Position numbers and translations under genes: made by a program. Below are positions 24,788-31,517 of a stretch of DNA of 44,707 nt, one piece after another. This DNA comes from Gemmataceae bacterium (lineage in GTDB: Bacteria > Planctomycetota > Planctomycetia > Gemmatales > Gemmataceae). Position 1 is the stretch's first letter; every line of letters begins with the position of its first letter. The notes beneath the pieces were generated by a model, which was given only the letters and a program-made list of their open reading frames with translations, was not told the origin of the DNA and ran no database searches. The stretch lies in assembly GCA_009692005.1 (NCBI GenBank), contig SHZZ01000028.1:1-44707 (forward strand), written 5' to 3'.

Positions 24788-25834
24788 ATGATGAACTTGA
24801 TCACTCGACGAAATTGGCTGGCGCTGGCAGCGATTCTGGCGGTCAGCTTTCCTGTAGCGGCATGGCAGCCCGCCGATGGAAAGCTTTCCCCACCAGCTAA
24901 GTTGGACGAACCCACCCGCAAGGCCATTGACAAAGCCCTGGCTTTTTTGGCTTCCAAGCAAAACCATGACGGTTCCTGGACGGATGGGGGTTTTCAGCAC
25001 AACACTGCCATCACTTCCTTTGCCTTGCTGGCTTTCATGAGCCAGGGCCATTTGCCCGGCCAGGGGAAGTATGGACCAGAAGTGAACAAAGGGGGGCAGT
25101 TCCTGATTGCCTCGGCACGGGATCAAGACGGGTTGCTTGTGGGCGCCCGGGGCAGTGGACAGGTCATGTATTGCCATGGAATGGCCACCCTGACACTTTC
25201 ACAACTTTGGGGAGTCACCCAGGACGATTCAATTCGGCCAGTTTTGAAACGGGCTGTAGATTTGATTATCCGCTGTCAAAATTCGGAAGGCGGTTGGCGA
25301 TACCAACCCAAGCCGGAGGATGCCGACATCTCCGTTACGGTCATGCAGGTGATGGCATTGCGGGCGGCAAAAAACGCTGGCTTGCATGTTCCAGACCAGA
25401 CTTTGCAAAAAGCCATTGCTTACATCGAGAGTTGCCGGGATGACAAGACAGGCGGCTATTCCTATATGCCGAAGCAGCGTGGGCCGGAGTTTGCCCGCAC
25501 CGCCGCGGGGGTATGCGTGCTGCAACTGGCCGGCCTTTACGATTCCAAGGACATTCCCAAGGCGGTGGAGTTCCTGGAGAAAAGGTTCAGCAACAAATCT
25601 CACTTCTGGTACGGGCATTATTACGCTGGCCACGCCATGCACACGGTCGGCGGGAAGTCATGGGATTCCTGGTATGCCCGCTTCAAAGCCACGGTGCTGC
25701 CCGAGCAAACTCCCATGGGCTCGTGGGACGGAAAAAAACTGGACGACAACCCCGTCGGCCCGGTTTATCAAACCAGCATCGCCGTGATTACTCTCTCCAT
25801 CCCGACGCAGTTCATCCCGATTTTTCAAAAGTAA
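24788..25834 (+). CDS. Exported prenyltransferase/squalene-cyclase-like toroid protein
   Basis: The 348-residue protein starts with a signal that includes a twin-arginine-like ITRRNWLALAA. It then shows the repeats of an alpha/alpha toroid: AIDKALAFLASKQNHDGSW, AVDLIIRCQNSEGGWRYQP, AIAYIESCRDDKTGGYSYMP, and a YQTSIAVITL segment near the end. These QNxxGGW units are shared by prenyltransferases and terpene cyclases, but the DxDD motif of cyclases is absent, so catalysis is doubtful; the fold often serves as a binding scaffold. It follows the coiled-coil gene by 6 bases. Homologous toroid proteins are frequent in planctomycete MoxR neighbourhoods. Confidence 0.82.
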   Translation: MMNLITRRNWLALAAILAVSFPVAAWQPADGKLSPPAKLDEPTRKAIDKALAFLASKQNHDGSWTDGGFQHNTAITSFALLAFMSQGHLPGQGKYGPEVNKGGQFLIASARDQDGLLVGARGSGQVMYCHGMATLTLSQLWGVTQDDSIRPVLKRAVDLIIRCQNSEGGWRYQPKPEDADISVTVMQVMALRAAKNAGLHVPDQTLQKAIAYIESCRDDKTGGYSYMPKQRGPEFARTAAGVCVLQLAGLYDSKDIPKAVEFLEKRFSNKSHFWYGHYYAGHAMHTVGGKSWDSWYARFKATVLPEQTPMGSWDGKKLDDNPVGPVYQTSIAVITLSIPTQFIPIFQK

Positions 25835-25850
25835 AAAGCGAACGGCAGTC

Positions 25851-25869
25851 TCTTTTCTACAAGAAAAGA
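25851..25869. terminator. Hairpin between convergent genes
   Basis: TCTTTTCT-ACA-AGAAAAGA is a perfect eight-base-pair stem, with further CAG/CTG pairing outside. It lies 17 bases after the toroid gene stop and between convergent transcripts. It is AT-rich and has no long T-tract, so its terminator activity is uncertain. Confidence 0.4.
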
Positions 25870-25941
25870 AGCTGCGCCATTGTTCAGCGGCCCCAGGGGT
25901 TCCCCAGTCATCCCACCTAGATCATCCACGGATGACTCGCT

Positions 25942-27084
25942 TTAAATGCTGAGGATTTCTTTCAAGGCAGCGAGGAGTTTATCCATTTCGGCGGGAGTGT
26001 TGAAGGCGCCGGGGCTGACGCGCACCGCGCCATCCGGATAAGTCCCCGCCACTTTGTGAATATAAGGGGCGCAATGCAACCCTGGCCGCACGGCGATCTC
26101 AAATGCCTGGTCAAGGATGCTGCCGATCTCCGGCGCGGGAAGGGTCTCCGAAACAAAAGAGACCGTGGCAACACTTTTTTCCAACTGATCCGTACCTAGC
26201 ACTTTTATCCCGGGAATTTCTTTCAATCCCGCGCGGAGCTGCTTCACCAAGGTCATCTCCCGCAGGTGAATGTTTTCCAACCCTTGCTCGACAACCCAGG
26301 CCAGGCCGGCAGCCAACCCCGCAACCCCCAGGACATTCGGAGTGCCCCCTTCCAGGAAATAAGGAAGCTCCTTCGGCTGGGTTTCGCTGGAGGAATCGCC
26401 ACCTGTGCCCCCCTCGCGCCAGGGGCGCACGGTCGTCCGCTCACCCGCGTAAAGAAAACCAGTGCCGGTCGGGCCAAATAAGCTTTTGTGTCCCGGGCAG
26501 GCCAGCAGGTCGATGCCATCCTTTTGAATATCAATGGGAAGCACACCCGCCGTCTGCGCCCCATCCAGGAGAAATAAGATTCCCTTTTGTCGGCACCAGG
26601 CGCCAATTTCACGAACTGGTTGCACGGTGCCCAGAACATTGCTTGCATGGGTCATGGCCACCATGCGCGTGTTGGGTTTCAGCCATTGAAAAACTTGTTG
26701 CGGATCGATGAACCCCTCGGGGCATGGCGTCACGCGGGTGAGGGCGATTTTTCCATTGAGTTCCATGGCCCGAAGCGGTCGGCTGACGCTGTTATGCTCT
26801 AAATTGGTGGTGATTACATGGTCGCCTTCGTTCAACACCCCTTTGAAAGCCATGTTCAAGGCGTCTGTGCCGTTGAGGGTGAAGACGAAGCGATCAGGGG
26901 AAAGGCCATGGAAGAACTGGTTGAGTCGGTGCCTGCAATCGTCGAGCGCACGCTCGGCGGCGAGGGCCATTTTGTGTCCGGCGCGGCCGGGGTTGGCCAG
27001 CTCCTCCCTGGCGAAGCGGTCGAGGGCGCGGTAGACCGGCTCGGGTTTGGGAAAACTGGTGGCGGCGTTGTCGAGGTATATCAT
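25942..27084 (-). CDS. Cysteine desulfurase family protein (class V aminotransferase)
   Basis: The 380-residue PLP enzyme has the SufS/NifS-type residues: LDNAATSFPKP at the start, NLEHNS with H97, FLLDGAQTAG with D174, and PGHKSLFGPTGTG with the PLP lysine K200. The active-site Cys is C338 in RPGLHCAP, followed by GAVRVSPGAFNT. The short GLHCAP loop and N terminus fit the EF2568-like subfamily (TIGR01977 type). Such enzymes take sulfur (or selenium) from cysteine onto the active Cys as a persulfide. As last gene of the thrC-moaD-118aa-thiF operon, 14 bases after thiF, it probably supplies sulfur to the carrier. Selenium delivery to the nearby SelD is an alternative, since some relatives are linked to selD. 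Confidence 0.88.
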   Translation of the reverse strand: MIYLDNAATSFPKPEPVYRALDRFAREELANPGRAGHKMALAAERALDDCRHRLNQFFHGLSPDRFVFTLNGTDALNMAFKGVLNEGDHVITTNLEHNSVSRPLRAMELNGKIALTRVTPCPEGFIDPQQVFQWLKPNTRMVAMTHASNVLGTVQPVREIGAWCRQKGILFLLDGAQTAGVLPIDIQKDGIDLLACPGHKSLFGPTGTGFLYAGERTTVRPWREGGTGGDSSSETQPKELPYFLEGGTPNVLGVAGLAAGLAWVVEQGLENIHLREMTLVKQLRAGLKEIPGIKVLGTDQLEKSVATVSFVSETLPAPEIGSILDQAFEIAVRPGLHCAPYIHKVAGTYPDGAVRVSPGAFNTPAEMDKLLAALKEILSI

Positions 27085-27098
27085 GCCATGTGCCAGAG

Positions 27099-28139
27099 CT
27101 AATGTCCGATGTATCGAGCGTAAAGCGTGCGGGCCCTATCGACATCGGCGGTTCCCTTGATAATGGCCCGGCCGTCGGGGAAAACAGTGAACTCGCAGCC
27201 TTCCGCCTGGAATTTGAGCATGAACTTGTTGTAGCTGACTTCGCCCAGAGTTTTCAACTGTCTGGCCATTTCTTCGAAGACCAGCTTTTCCGCACTGCGG
27301 TGGGAGACTTGCACGGCGTTGCGCCCGCACAGGCTGGTGGTTTGCGAGCCGAATTCCCCGTCCAGCCACTCGAACTTGCGGCGCTGGCAGCATGGGCAAT
27401 CGACTTTCCCTAAGAGCGGCGCCACCTTGACCCGGCGGAAGGTGTTTTCCCAGACATCCAGGTGCAGCAGTTCCTTGTTCACTGTTTCGGCCTTGCCCGA
27501 TAGGATTTTCATGGCCTCGGCGGCTTGCATGCTGGCGATGATATTGACCACCGGTCCGAGGACGCCGGCGGTTTCACAGGTGTCAGCGGCGCCTGGCGCA
27601 GGCGCCGCTTCAAACACGCAGCGCAGGCACGGGGTTTTTCCCGGAATAATGGTCATGGTCATGCCGTTGCTGCCGATCACCCCGCCGTAAACCCACGGCT
27701 TGTTCGTCTTCACCGCCACATCGTTGATCAAATAGCGGATTTCAAAGTTGTCGGTGCCGTCGAGAATCATGTCCGCGTCCTGGCAGAGAGATTCAATGTT
27801 GGTGCGGTCGATGTCGGTGACCACGGCTTCGATTTCAATGGCGGAGTTGATGAGCCGGAGTTTGCGAACCGCGGCTTCGGCCTTGGGCAGGTTCTCTTTT
27901 ACATCCTGTTCATCAAAGAGGACCTGGCGCTGCAGGTTGCTCGGCTCGATGAAGTCGCGGTCGACAATGCGGATTTTTCCCACGCCAGCGCGGGCCAGGT
28001 TGTTGGCCAGCACGGTGCCGAGCGCCCCGCAACCGCACAAGGTGACCCTGGAAGCGAGGAGTTTTTTCTGCCCTTCTTCCCCGATGCCGTGAAAACGCAT
28101 TTGCCTGCTGTAGCGGTCGGTGGATTGAAAGTCGATCAT
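27099..28139 (-). CDS. ThiF/MoeB-type E1-like sulfur-carrier adenylyltransferase
   Basis: The 346-residue protein carries the E1-like fold: RYSRQMRFHGIGEEGQKKL, the nucleotide loop GCGALG (36-41), DRDFIEPSNLQRQ (61-72), two zinc-binding pairs C171xxC174 and C248xxC251, and a candidate catalytic C188 in ADTCETAGVLGP. It would adenylate the Gly-Gly tail of the MoaD/ThiS-like carrier encoded two genes upstream so that sulfur can be added. Beyond residue 260 a C-terminal domain of ~85 residues (SLCGRNAVQVSHRS, EGCEFTVFPDGRAIIKG) goes past the MoeB core; a rhodanese domain is absent. The start codon overlaps the stop of the 118-residue gene in a TAATG, so translation is coupled. Confidence 0.92.
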   Translation of the reverse strand: MIDFQSTDRYSRQMRFHGIGEEGQKKLLASRVTLCGCGALGTVLANNLARAGVGKIRIVDRDFIEPSNLQRQVLFDEQDVKENLPKAEAAVRKLRLINSAIEIEAVVTDIDRTNIESLCQDADMILDGTDNFEIRYLINDVAVKTNKPWVYGGVIGSNGMTMTIIPGKTPCLRCVFEAAPAPGAADTCETAGVLGPVVNIIASMQAAEAMKILSGKAETVNKELLHLDVWENTFRRVKVAPLLGKVDCPCCQRRKFEWLDGEFGSQTTSLCGRNAVQVSHRSAEKLVFEEMARQLKTLGEVSYNKFMLKFQAEGCEFTVFPDGRAIIKGTADVDRARTLYARYIGH

Positions 28140-28495
28140 TACCCCGCTCCCGCGCCGATGTCATCCAGGAAGGAGTGGAGTATTTCCAAGTGGCCTTTCT
28201 CCCAGCCATCCTTGCGGCATTGTTCAATGAGGGCATTCATTTCTGACTTGAGTTTATTCACTTCCAAATCGCCAAGGCGGCCCATGTAATCGGAAACCAT
28301 GTCGAGGATTGGCCCGGCGGCTTCCTGGTTGACAATGGCTTTGTCAGACCCGGCGACAAAAACCACAAGTTGCACCAGGGAAAGGAGCAGGGGGTTGATG
28401 CCGGTTTCATCCTCAATGTAAGGAAAGCAGCAAGTGCCATCGGGAAGATCTACATCCTCGCCGGACAGTTCATGGTCTTCGGGTTTTTCCGACAT
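28139..28495 (-). CDS. Unknown 118-residue protein in sulfur-relay operon
   Basis: I do not recognise this family. The start is set at the ATG at 28495, two bases past the moaD-like stop (one-base gap), and its stop overlaps the thiF start, so it is tightly embedded. The longer frame to 28705 only overlaps the moaD-like gene in another frame. The protein is acidic, begins SEKPEDHELSGEDVDLPDGTCC, has a Cys-Cys pair near residue 23, a hydrophobic helix (PLLLSLVQLVVFVAG) and an amphipathic C-terminal half (LGDLEVNKLKSEMNALIEQC, HLEILHSFLDDIGAGAG). It could be a chaperone or adaptor of the sulfur carrier; this is inference from position. Confidence 0.75.
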   Translation of the reverse strand: MSEKPEDHELSGEDVDLPDGTCCFPYIEDETGINPLLLSLVQLVVFVAGSDKAIVNQEAAGPILDMVSDYMGRLGDLEVNKLKSEMNALIEQCRKDGWEKGHLEILHSFLDDIGAGAG

Positions 28496-28496
28496 T

Positions 28497-28769
28497 TCAG
28501 CCTCCGGCCACGGCAGGGATGATGGCCAGGTCGTCGCTATCCTTGATCTTGGTATCCAGGTTTTCCAAATAGCGAATGTCTTCATCGTTGATGAAGATGT
28601 TGACGAAACGGCGCAACTGGCCGTTGTCGAAAAGGCGCTGCTCCATGGCGGGGTGCAGCTTGCACAATTCGCGCAGAGCTTCTCCCGCGGTGGCGGCGCT
28701 GACATCGACGGTGGGGAGATTTCCCGTGTGCGGGCGCATGGGAGTGGGGATTTGCACTTTAACAGCCAT
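28497..28769 (-). CDS. MoaD/ThiS-family sulfur carrier protein
   Basis: The 90-residue protein has a ubiquitin-like sulfur carrier layout: MAVKVQIPTPMRPHTG as first strand, AGEALRELCKLHPAMEQRLFD helix, FVNIFINDEDIRYLENLDTKI, and DSDDLAIIPAVAGG ending exactly in the Gly-Gly needed for adenylation and thiocarboxylation. The start is the ATG at 28769 because AAGGAG lies eight bases upstream; a TTG two codons earlier is too close to that site. Its neighbours are thrC upstream and an E1-like gene downstream, which is the context of CysO-like and HcyS-like carriers used in amino acid synthesis rather than of molybdopterin or thiamine genes, none of which are nearby. Confidence 0.9.
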   Translation of the reverse strand: MAVKVQIPTPMRPHTGNLPTVDVSAATAGEALRELCKLHPAMEQRLFDNGQLRRFVNIFINDEDIRYLENLDTKIKDSDDLAIIPAVAGG

Positions 28770-28811
28770 GATCAATTCTCCTTGGCCGAGGTTGGCCTGC
28801 TGTGAAATAAC

Positions 28812-30080
28812 TTATGCCAAGGCCGGCTCGCGGTGTCCCTGGTGAATTGCCTCAAATTCTTGCAGGGAAGTGCCGATGACCACCGGTTCCGGAACTTTGT
28901 TGGCCATGGCCTCGCTGGTTTTTAGTCCGTTGCCGGTTATGCACAAGACGGTTTCGGCGTCGGCATCCATTTTGCCTTGCTGGAGAAGTTTCATGGCCGC
29001 CGCCACCGTCACGCCGCCCGCGGTTTCAGCGAAGATGCCTTCCGTTTGGGCCAAAAGAATCATGGCATCGCGGATTTCGTCATCGCTGACATCCTCGGCC
29101 CAGCCGCCGGATTCCCGAATCAACTTGCCGGCGAAATAGCCGTCGGCCGGGTCGCCGATGGCCAGCGATTTGCAAATGGTGTTGGGTTTGCGCACGGGGC
29201 GGTGGGAGTCCCAGCCGTTTTTCACCGCGGTTGAAATAGGGCTGCAACCACTGGCCTGGGCGCCAAAGAACTTGGTTGTCGGCGCGTCGTGCAGCAGCCC
29301 GATGCGGTGAAGTTCGTGAAATCCCTTGCTGATTTTGCCGATGAGCGCGCCTCCGGCCATGGGGACGACAACCTGTGCCGGGGTGCGCCAGCCGAGTTGC
29401 TCGGCGATTTCAAAGCCCATTGACTTGGAGCCTTCCGCGTAAAAAGGTCGCAGGTTGATGTTGACGAAGCCCCAGCCGTATTTGAACGCCACCTGGGTGC
29501 ACAGGCGGTTGACCTCGTCGTAAGTGCCTTTAACGCCTATCACCTGGGCGCCATAAACGCTGGTGCCCAGAACCTTGGCCTTTTCCAGGTCGGCGGGGAT
29601 GAAAATGAAACTTTTTAACCCGGCGCTGGCGGCAATGGAGGCCACGCTATTGGCCAAGTTTCCCGTGGAGGCGCAACCGACGGTGGTCAGGCCGAATTCC
29701 TTGGCCTTGCTCAGAGCCACGGCCACGACTCGGTCCTTGAAGGAAAGAGTGGGGAAATTGACGGCGTCGTTCTTCACCCAAAGGTTGTTGAAGCCAAGGG
29801 CCTGGCCCAGGCGGCAGGCTTTTACCAGTGGCGTGCCACCCACATGCAGGCCCACTGTCGGCTCACCATCGGTGGGGAGCAATTCCTGGTAGCGCCACAT
29901 GTTGAACGAACGGGCTTCGAGTTTTTCTTTGGATAGTACGGCGCGAATGGCGTCGTAGTCGTAATCGATTTCAAGCGGGCCAAAGTCGTCCTGGCAGAAA
30001 TTGACCGGGGTCACCGGGTAAATTTTCGCGCAAAGTCTGCACTTCATTCCACGAACAAAACTGGTCGACACCTTTTCCAT
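28812..30080 (-). CDS. thrC: Threonine synthase family PLP enzyme
   Basis: The 422-residue protein has the threonine synthase arrangement: an N-terminal Cys segment (CRLCAKIYPVTPVNFCQDDFGPLE), GTPLVKACRLGQALG, the PLP lysine K115 in NFPTLSFKDR, ASTGNLANSVASIAA and VVPMAGGALIGKISKG. The usual fourth Cys of the small zinc segment is Asp here (CQDD). Threonine synthase acts on O-phosphohomoserine. The SAM-I riboswitch ahead of it and the sulfur carrier behind it suggest that this copy may instead, or additionally, serve sulfur amino acid synthesis. The ATG at 30080 touches the GGAGG directly; GTG at 30071, nine bases from GGAGG, may be the true start. Confidence 0.88.
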   Translation of the reverse strand: MEKVSTSFVRGMKCRLCAKIYPVTPVNFCQDDFGPLEIDYDYDAIRAVLSKEKLEARSFNMWRYQELLPTDGEPTVGLHVGGTPLVKACRLGQALGFNNLWVKNDAVNFPTLSFKDRVVAVALSKAKEFGLTTVGCASTGNLANSVASIAASAGLKSFIFIPADLEKAKVLGTSVYGAQVIGVKGTYDEVNRLCTQVAFKYGWGFVNINLRPFYAEGSKSMGFEIAEQLGWRTPAQVVVPMAGGALIGKISKGFHELHRIGLLHDAPTTKFFGAQASGCSPISTAVKNGWDSHRPVRKPNTICKSLAIGDPADGYFAGKLIRESGGWAEDVSDDEIRDAMILLAQTEGIFAETAGGVTVAAAMKLLQQGKMDADAETVLCITGNGLKTSEAMANKVPEPVVIGTSLQEFEAIHQGHREPALA

Positions 30081-30142
30081 CCTCCAAACGGGAATGGCTA
30101 TCCCGCGGTTGGGTGGCGGCTTTTCCAGTGGAGTTTAGGAGG
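30081..30142 (-). promoter_or_regulatory. Shine-Dalgarno sequestering helix upstream of thrC
   Basis: In the mRNA CCUCCUAAAC (30142-30133) can pair with GUUUGGAGG (30089-30081), bulging one U, which would bury the ribosome site of thrC. The same anti-Shine-Dalgarno bases CCCUCC (30143-30138) are also perfectly complementary to GGAGGG (30238-30233) in stem P3 of the SAM aptamer. SAM binding, which stabilises P3, would free them to hide the ribosome site. A hairpin CGGGA-UAGCCAU-UCCCG lies between the arms. Confidence 0.6.
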
Positions 30143-30178
30143 GGGGAGAAAATTTCAAGAGGCGGGTTTGCACTCTAT

Positions 30179-30290
30179 CTTATCTCGCCCGGTTCCCCGG
30201 GTAGGAGGTAGCACCTGCATCGGGGGGAAAATCCCTCCGACCGGTTGCTGTGGCTTCAACGGGCCTAATCCCTCAGCCACTCTGGATAAG
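30179..30290 (-). promoter_or_regulatory. SAM-I (S-box) riboswitch aptamer
   Basis: The minus strand carries the S-box consensus. P1 is CTTATC (30290-30285) with GATAAG (30184-30179). The kink-turn region reads CCAGAGTGGCTGAGGGA, and P2 is GTGGC/GCCAC around GGCCC and GTTGAA. AGCAACC follows, then P3 TCGG-GGGA with TCCC-CCGA, then GGTGCTACCTCC, and P4 CCCGG-GGAA-CCGGG. All core conserved blocks are in the correct order and spacing. SAM-I riboswitches turn off methionine and cysteine genes when S-adenosylmethionine is plentiful. It lies 99 bases upstream of the thrC start. Confidence 0.93.
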
Positions 30291-30311
30291 CAACTCACCA
30301 AGTTATCCCCC

Positions 30312-30340
30312 ATGATAGGAGTGGGGCGTGGAAGTAGCAA
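30312..30340 (-). promoter_or_regulatory. Promoter of the thrC sulfur operon
   Basis: TTGCTA (30340-30335) and TATCAT (30317-30312) on the minus strand are spaced by exactly 17 bases, a good sigma-70-type match. Transcription would begin near 30305, about 15 bases before the riboswitch P1 stem. The rest of the 30291-30433 gap holds only overlapping weak hairpins (CCAATTT/AAATTGG and TTTCCCC/GGGGAAA) after the kinase stop. Confidence 0.6.
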
Positions 30341-30433
30341 TCCAATTTCCCCGGAAACCTGCAAATTGGGGAAACCGGTGGAGGAAAATCGCTACAAACT
30401 TTGTTGGCTACCCAGGACAGGCCGCTTTCCCCC

Positions 30434-31498
30434 TTATGACGGCAGGGGGGGCGGGTTCATCAAGTCGATTTCGAACATGGCCGTCAGGGCGGAATCGGGT
30501 CTTTTATCCCGGGTTTTGCTCATCATCCGTTCAACCAAATCCACCAACCAATGGGAAAGGCTCGTTCTCACGGAAAGTAGCGGCGGGGGCTGTTCCTTCC
30601 TTTGCGCCATGACTTTGGCTTTTTTGTCCCGCACTTCAAAGGGAAGATTCCCACTGAGAGCCTGGTAGAAAGCGGCGCCGAGGCTGTAAAGGTCGGCGCG
30701 CGGGTCGATATCGACGGAGTTGTAAGACTGCTCCGGGGCGATAAAGTCCATGGTGCCGACAATATATCCCGGCCCGCCGATAACTCGCCGGTCTTCCTCT
30801 TTTTCTCCGGTCACCAGAGCCAGGCCAAAGTCGAATAATTTCGCCCGGTTGTCGGGCGAGACCATGATATTTCCGGGCTTGATGTCGCGGTGAATAACGC
30901 CGCGGGAATGGGCGTGACCCATGGCCTGCAAAGCGTCGCGCATCAGGCGAATGGCCAGGTTTTCCTCCAAGGCCCCAGTTCGATGAATCAGTTTGGCCAG
31001 GGAAATTCCCGGGACAAATTCCATGGAGATGAAGTGCAGGCCCTGGTTGAACTCCAGGGCGTGCACTTTGACAATGTTGATATGGTCCATCCGGTTGGCG
31101 ATGTAAAACTCGCGCTGAAATCGGGCCACCAGCCGTTCCATTCTTTCGGTGTTTAGCTTTCGCAGCACCTTCAAGGCCACGAGTTTGTTGGATTCCATGT
31201 GCCTGGCCAGGTAAACCTGGCTCATGCCGCCCTTGCCAAGCAGAGAAAGAACCTGGAACTGCCCCAAGGCCAGGCCCCGGGACTTGCCCGCCAAAACTTT
31301 GTCCGCTTGAAACCGGGTTAGTACCCCCTGGCGCACAAGGTGGTTGGCGATTTTTTCCGGGTCTTCCGCGATGGATTTGTCCAGACCATTGAAAAGGGAG
31401 ACGATTTCCGCTTTTTCCAGCAGGTGGCTTCTCACCAGGGAGAGGATGAACTCCCCGACGAGATTACCCTTTTCTGAAGCACCCGAGGATTGGTTCAT
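30434..31498 (-). CDS. Serine/threonine protein kinase, cytosolic
   Basis: The 354-residue protein has a planctomycete-type N-terminal region (about 15-80, ending LTRFQADKVLAGKSRGLALGQF) and a full Hanks-type kinase domain. Visible are LGKGGMSQVYLA, K110 in VALKVL, VIHRDIKPGN with D205, DFG (223-225), GTMDFIAPEQ, and a DPRADLYSLGAAFYQAL segment. All catalytic residues are present. Unlike most bacterial PknB-type kinases it has no membrane helix or extracellular domain, ending in PPPLPS soon after the kinase fold. It starts 19 bases after pheT on the same strand, so it may be expressed with the phenylalanyl-tRNA synthetase operon. Substrate unknown. Confidence 0.93.
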   Translation of the reverse strand: MNQSSGASEKGNLVGEFILSLVRSHLLEKAEIVSLFNGLDKSIAEDPEKIANHLVRQGVLTRFQADKVLAGKSRGLALGQFQVLSLLGKGGMSQVYLARHMESNKLVALKVLRKLNTERMERLVARFQREFYIANRMDHINIVKVHALEFNQGLHFISMEFVPGISLAKLIHRTGALEENLAIRLMRDALQAMGHAHSRGVIHRDIKPGNIMVSPDNRAKLFDFGLALVTGEKEEDRRVIGGPGYIVGTMDFIAPEQSYNSVDIDPRADLYSLGAAFYQALSGNLPFEVRDKKAKVMAQRKEQPPPLLSVRTSLSHWLVDLVERMMSKTRDKRPDSALTAMFEIDLMNPPPLPS

Positions 31499-31517
31499 GG
31501 CTCTACCCGCGCCCTGA

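Noticed and set aside
30168-30668. A 166-residue plus-strand frame over the thrC leader
   Set aside because: It lies opposite the SAM riboswitch, promoter and kinase end and has no coding character.
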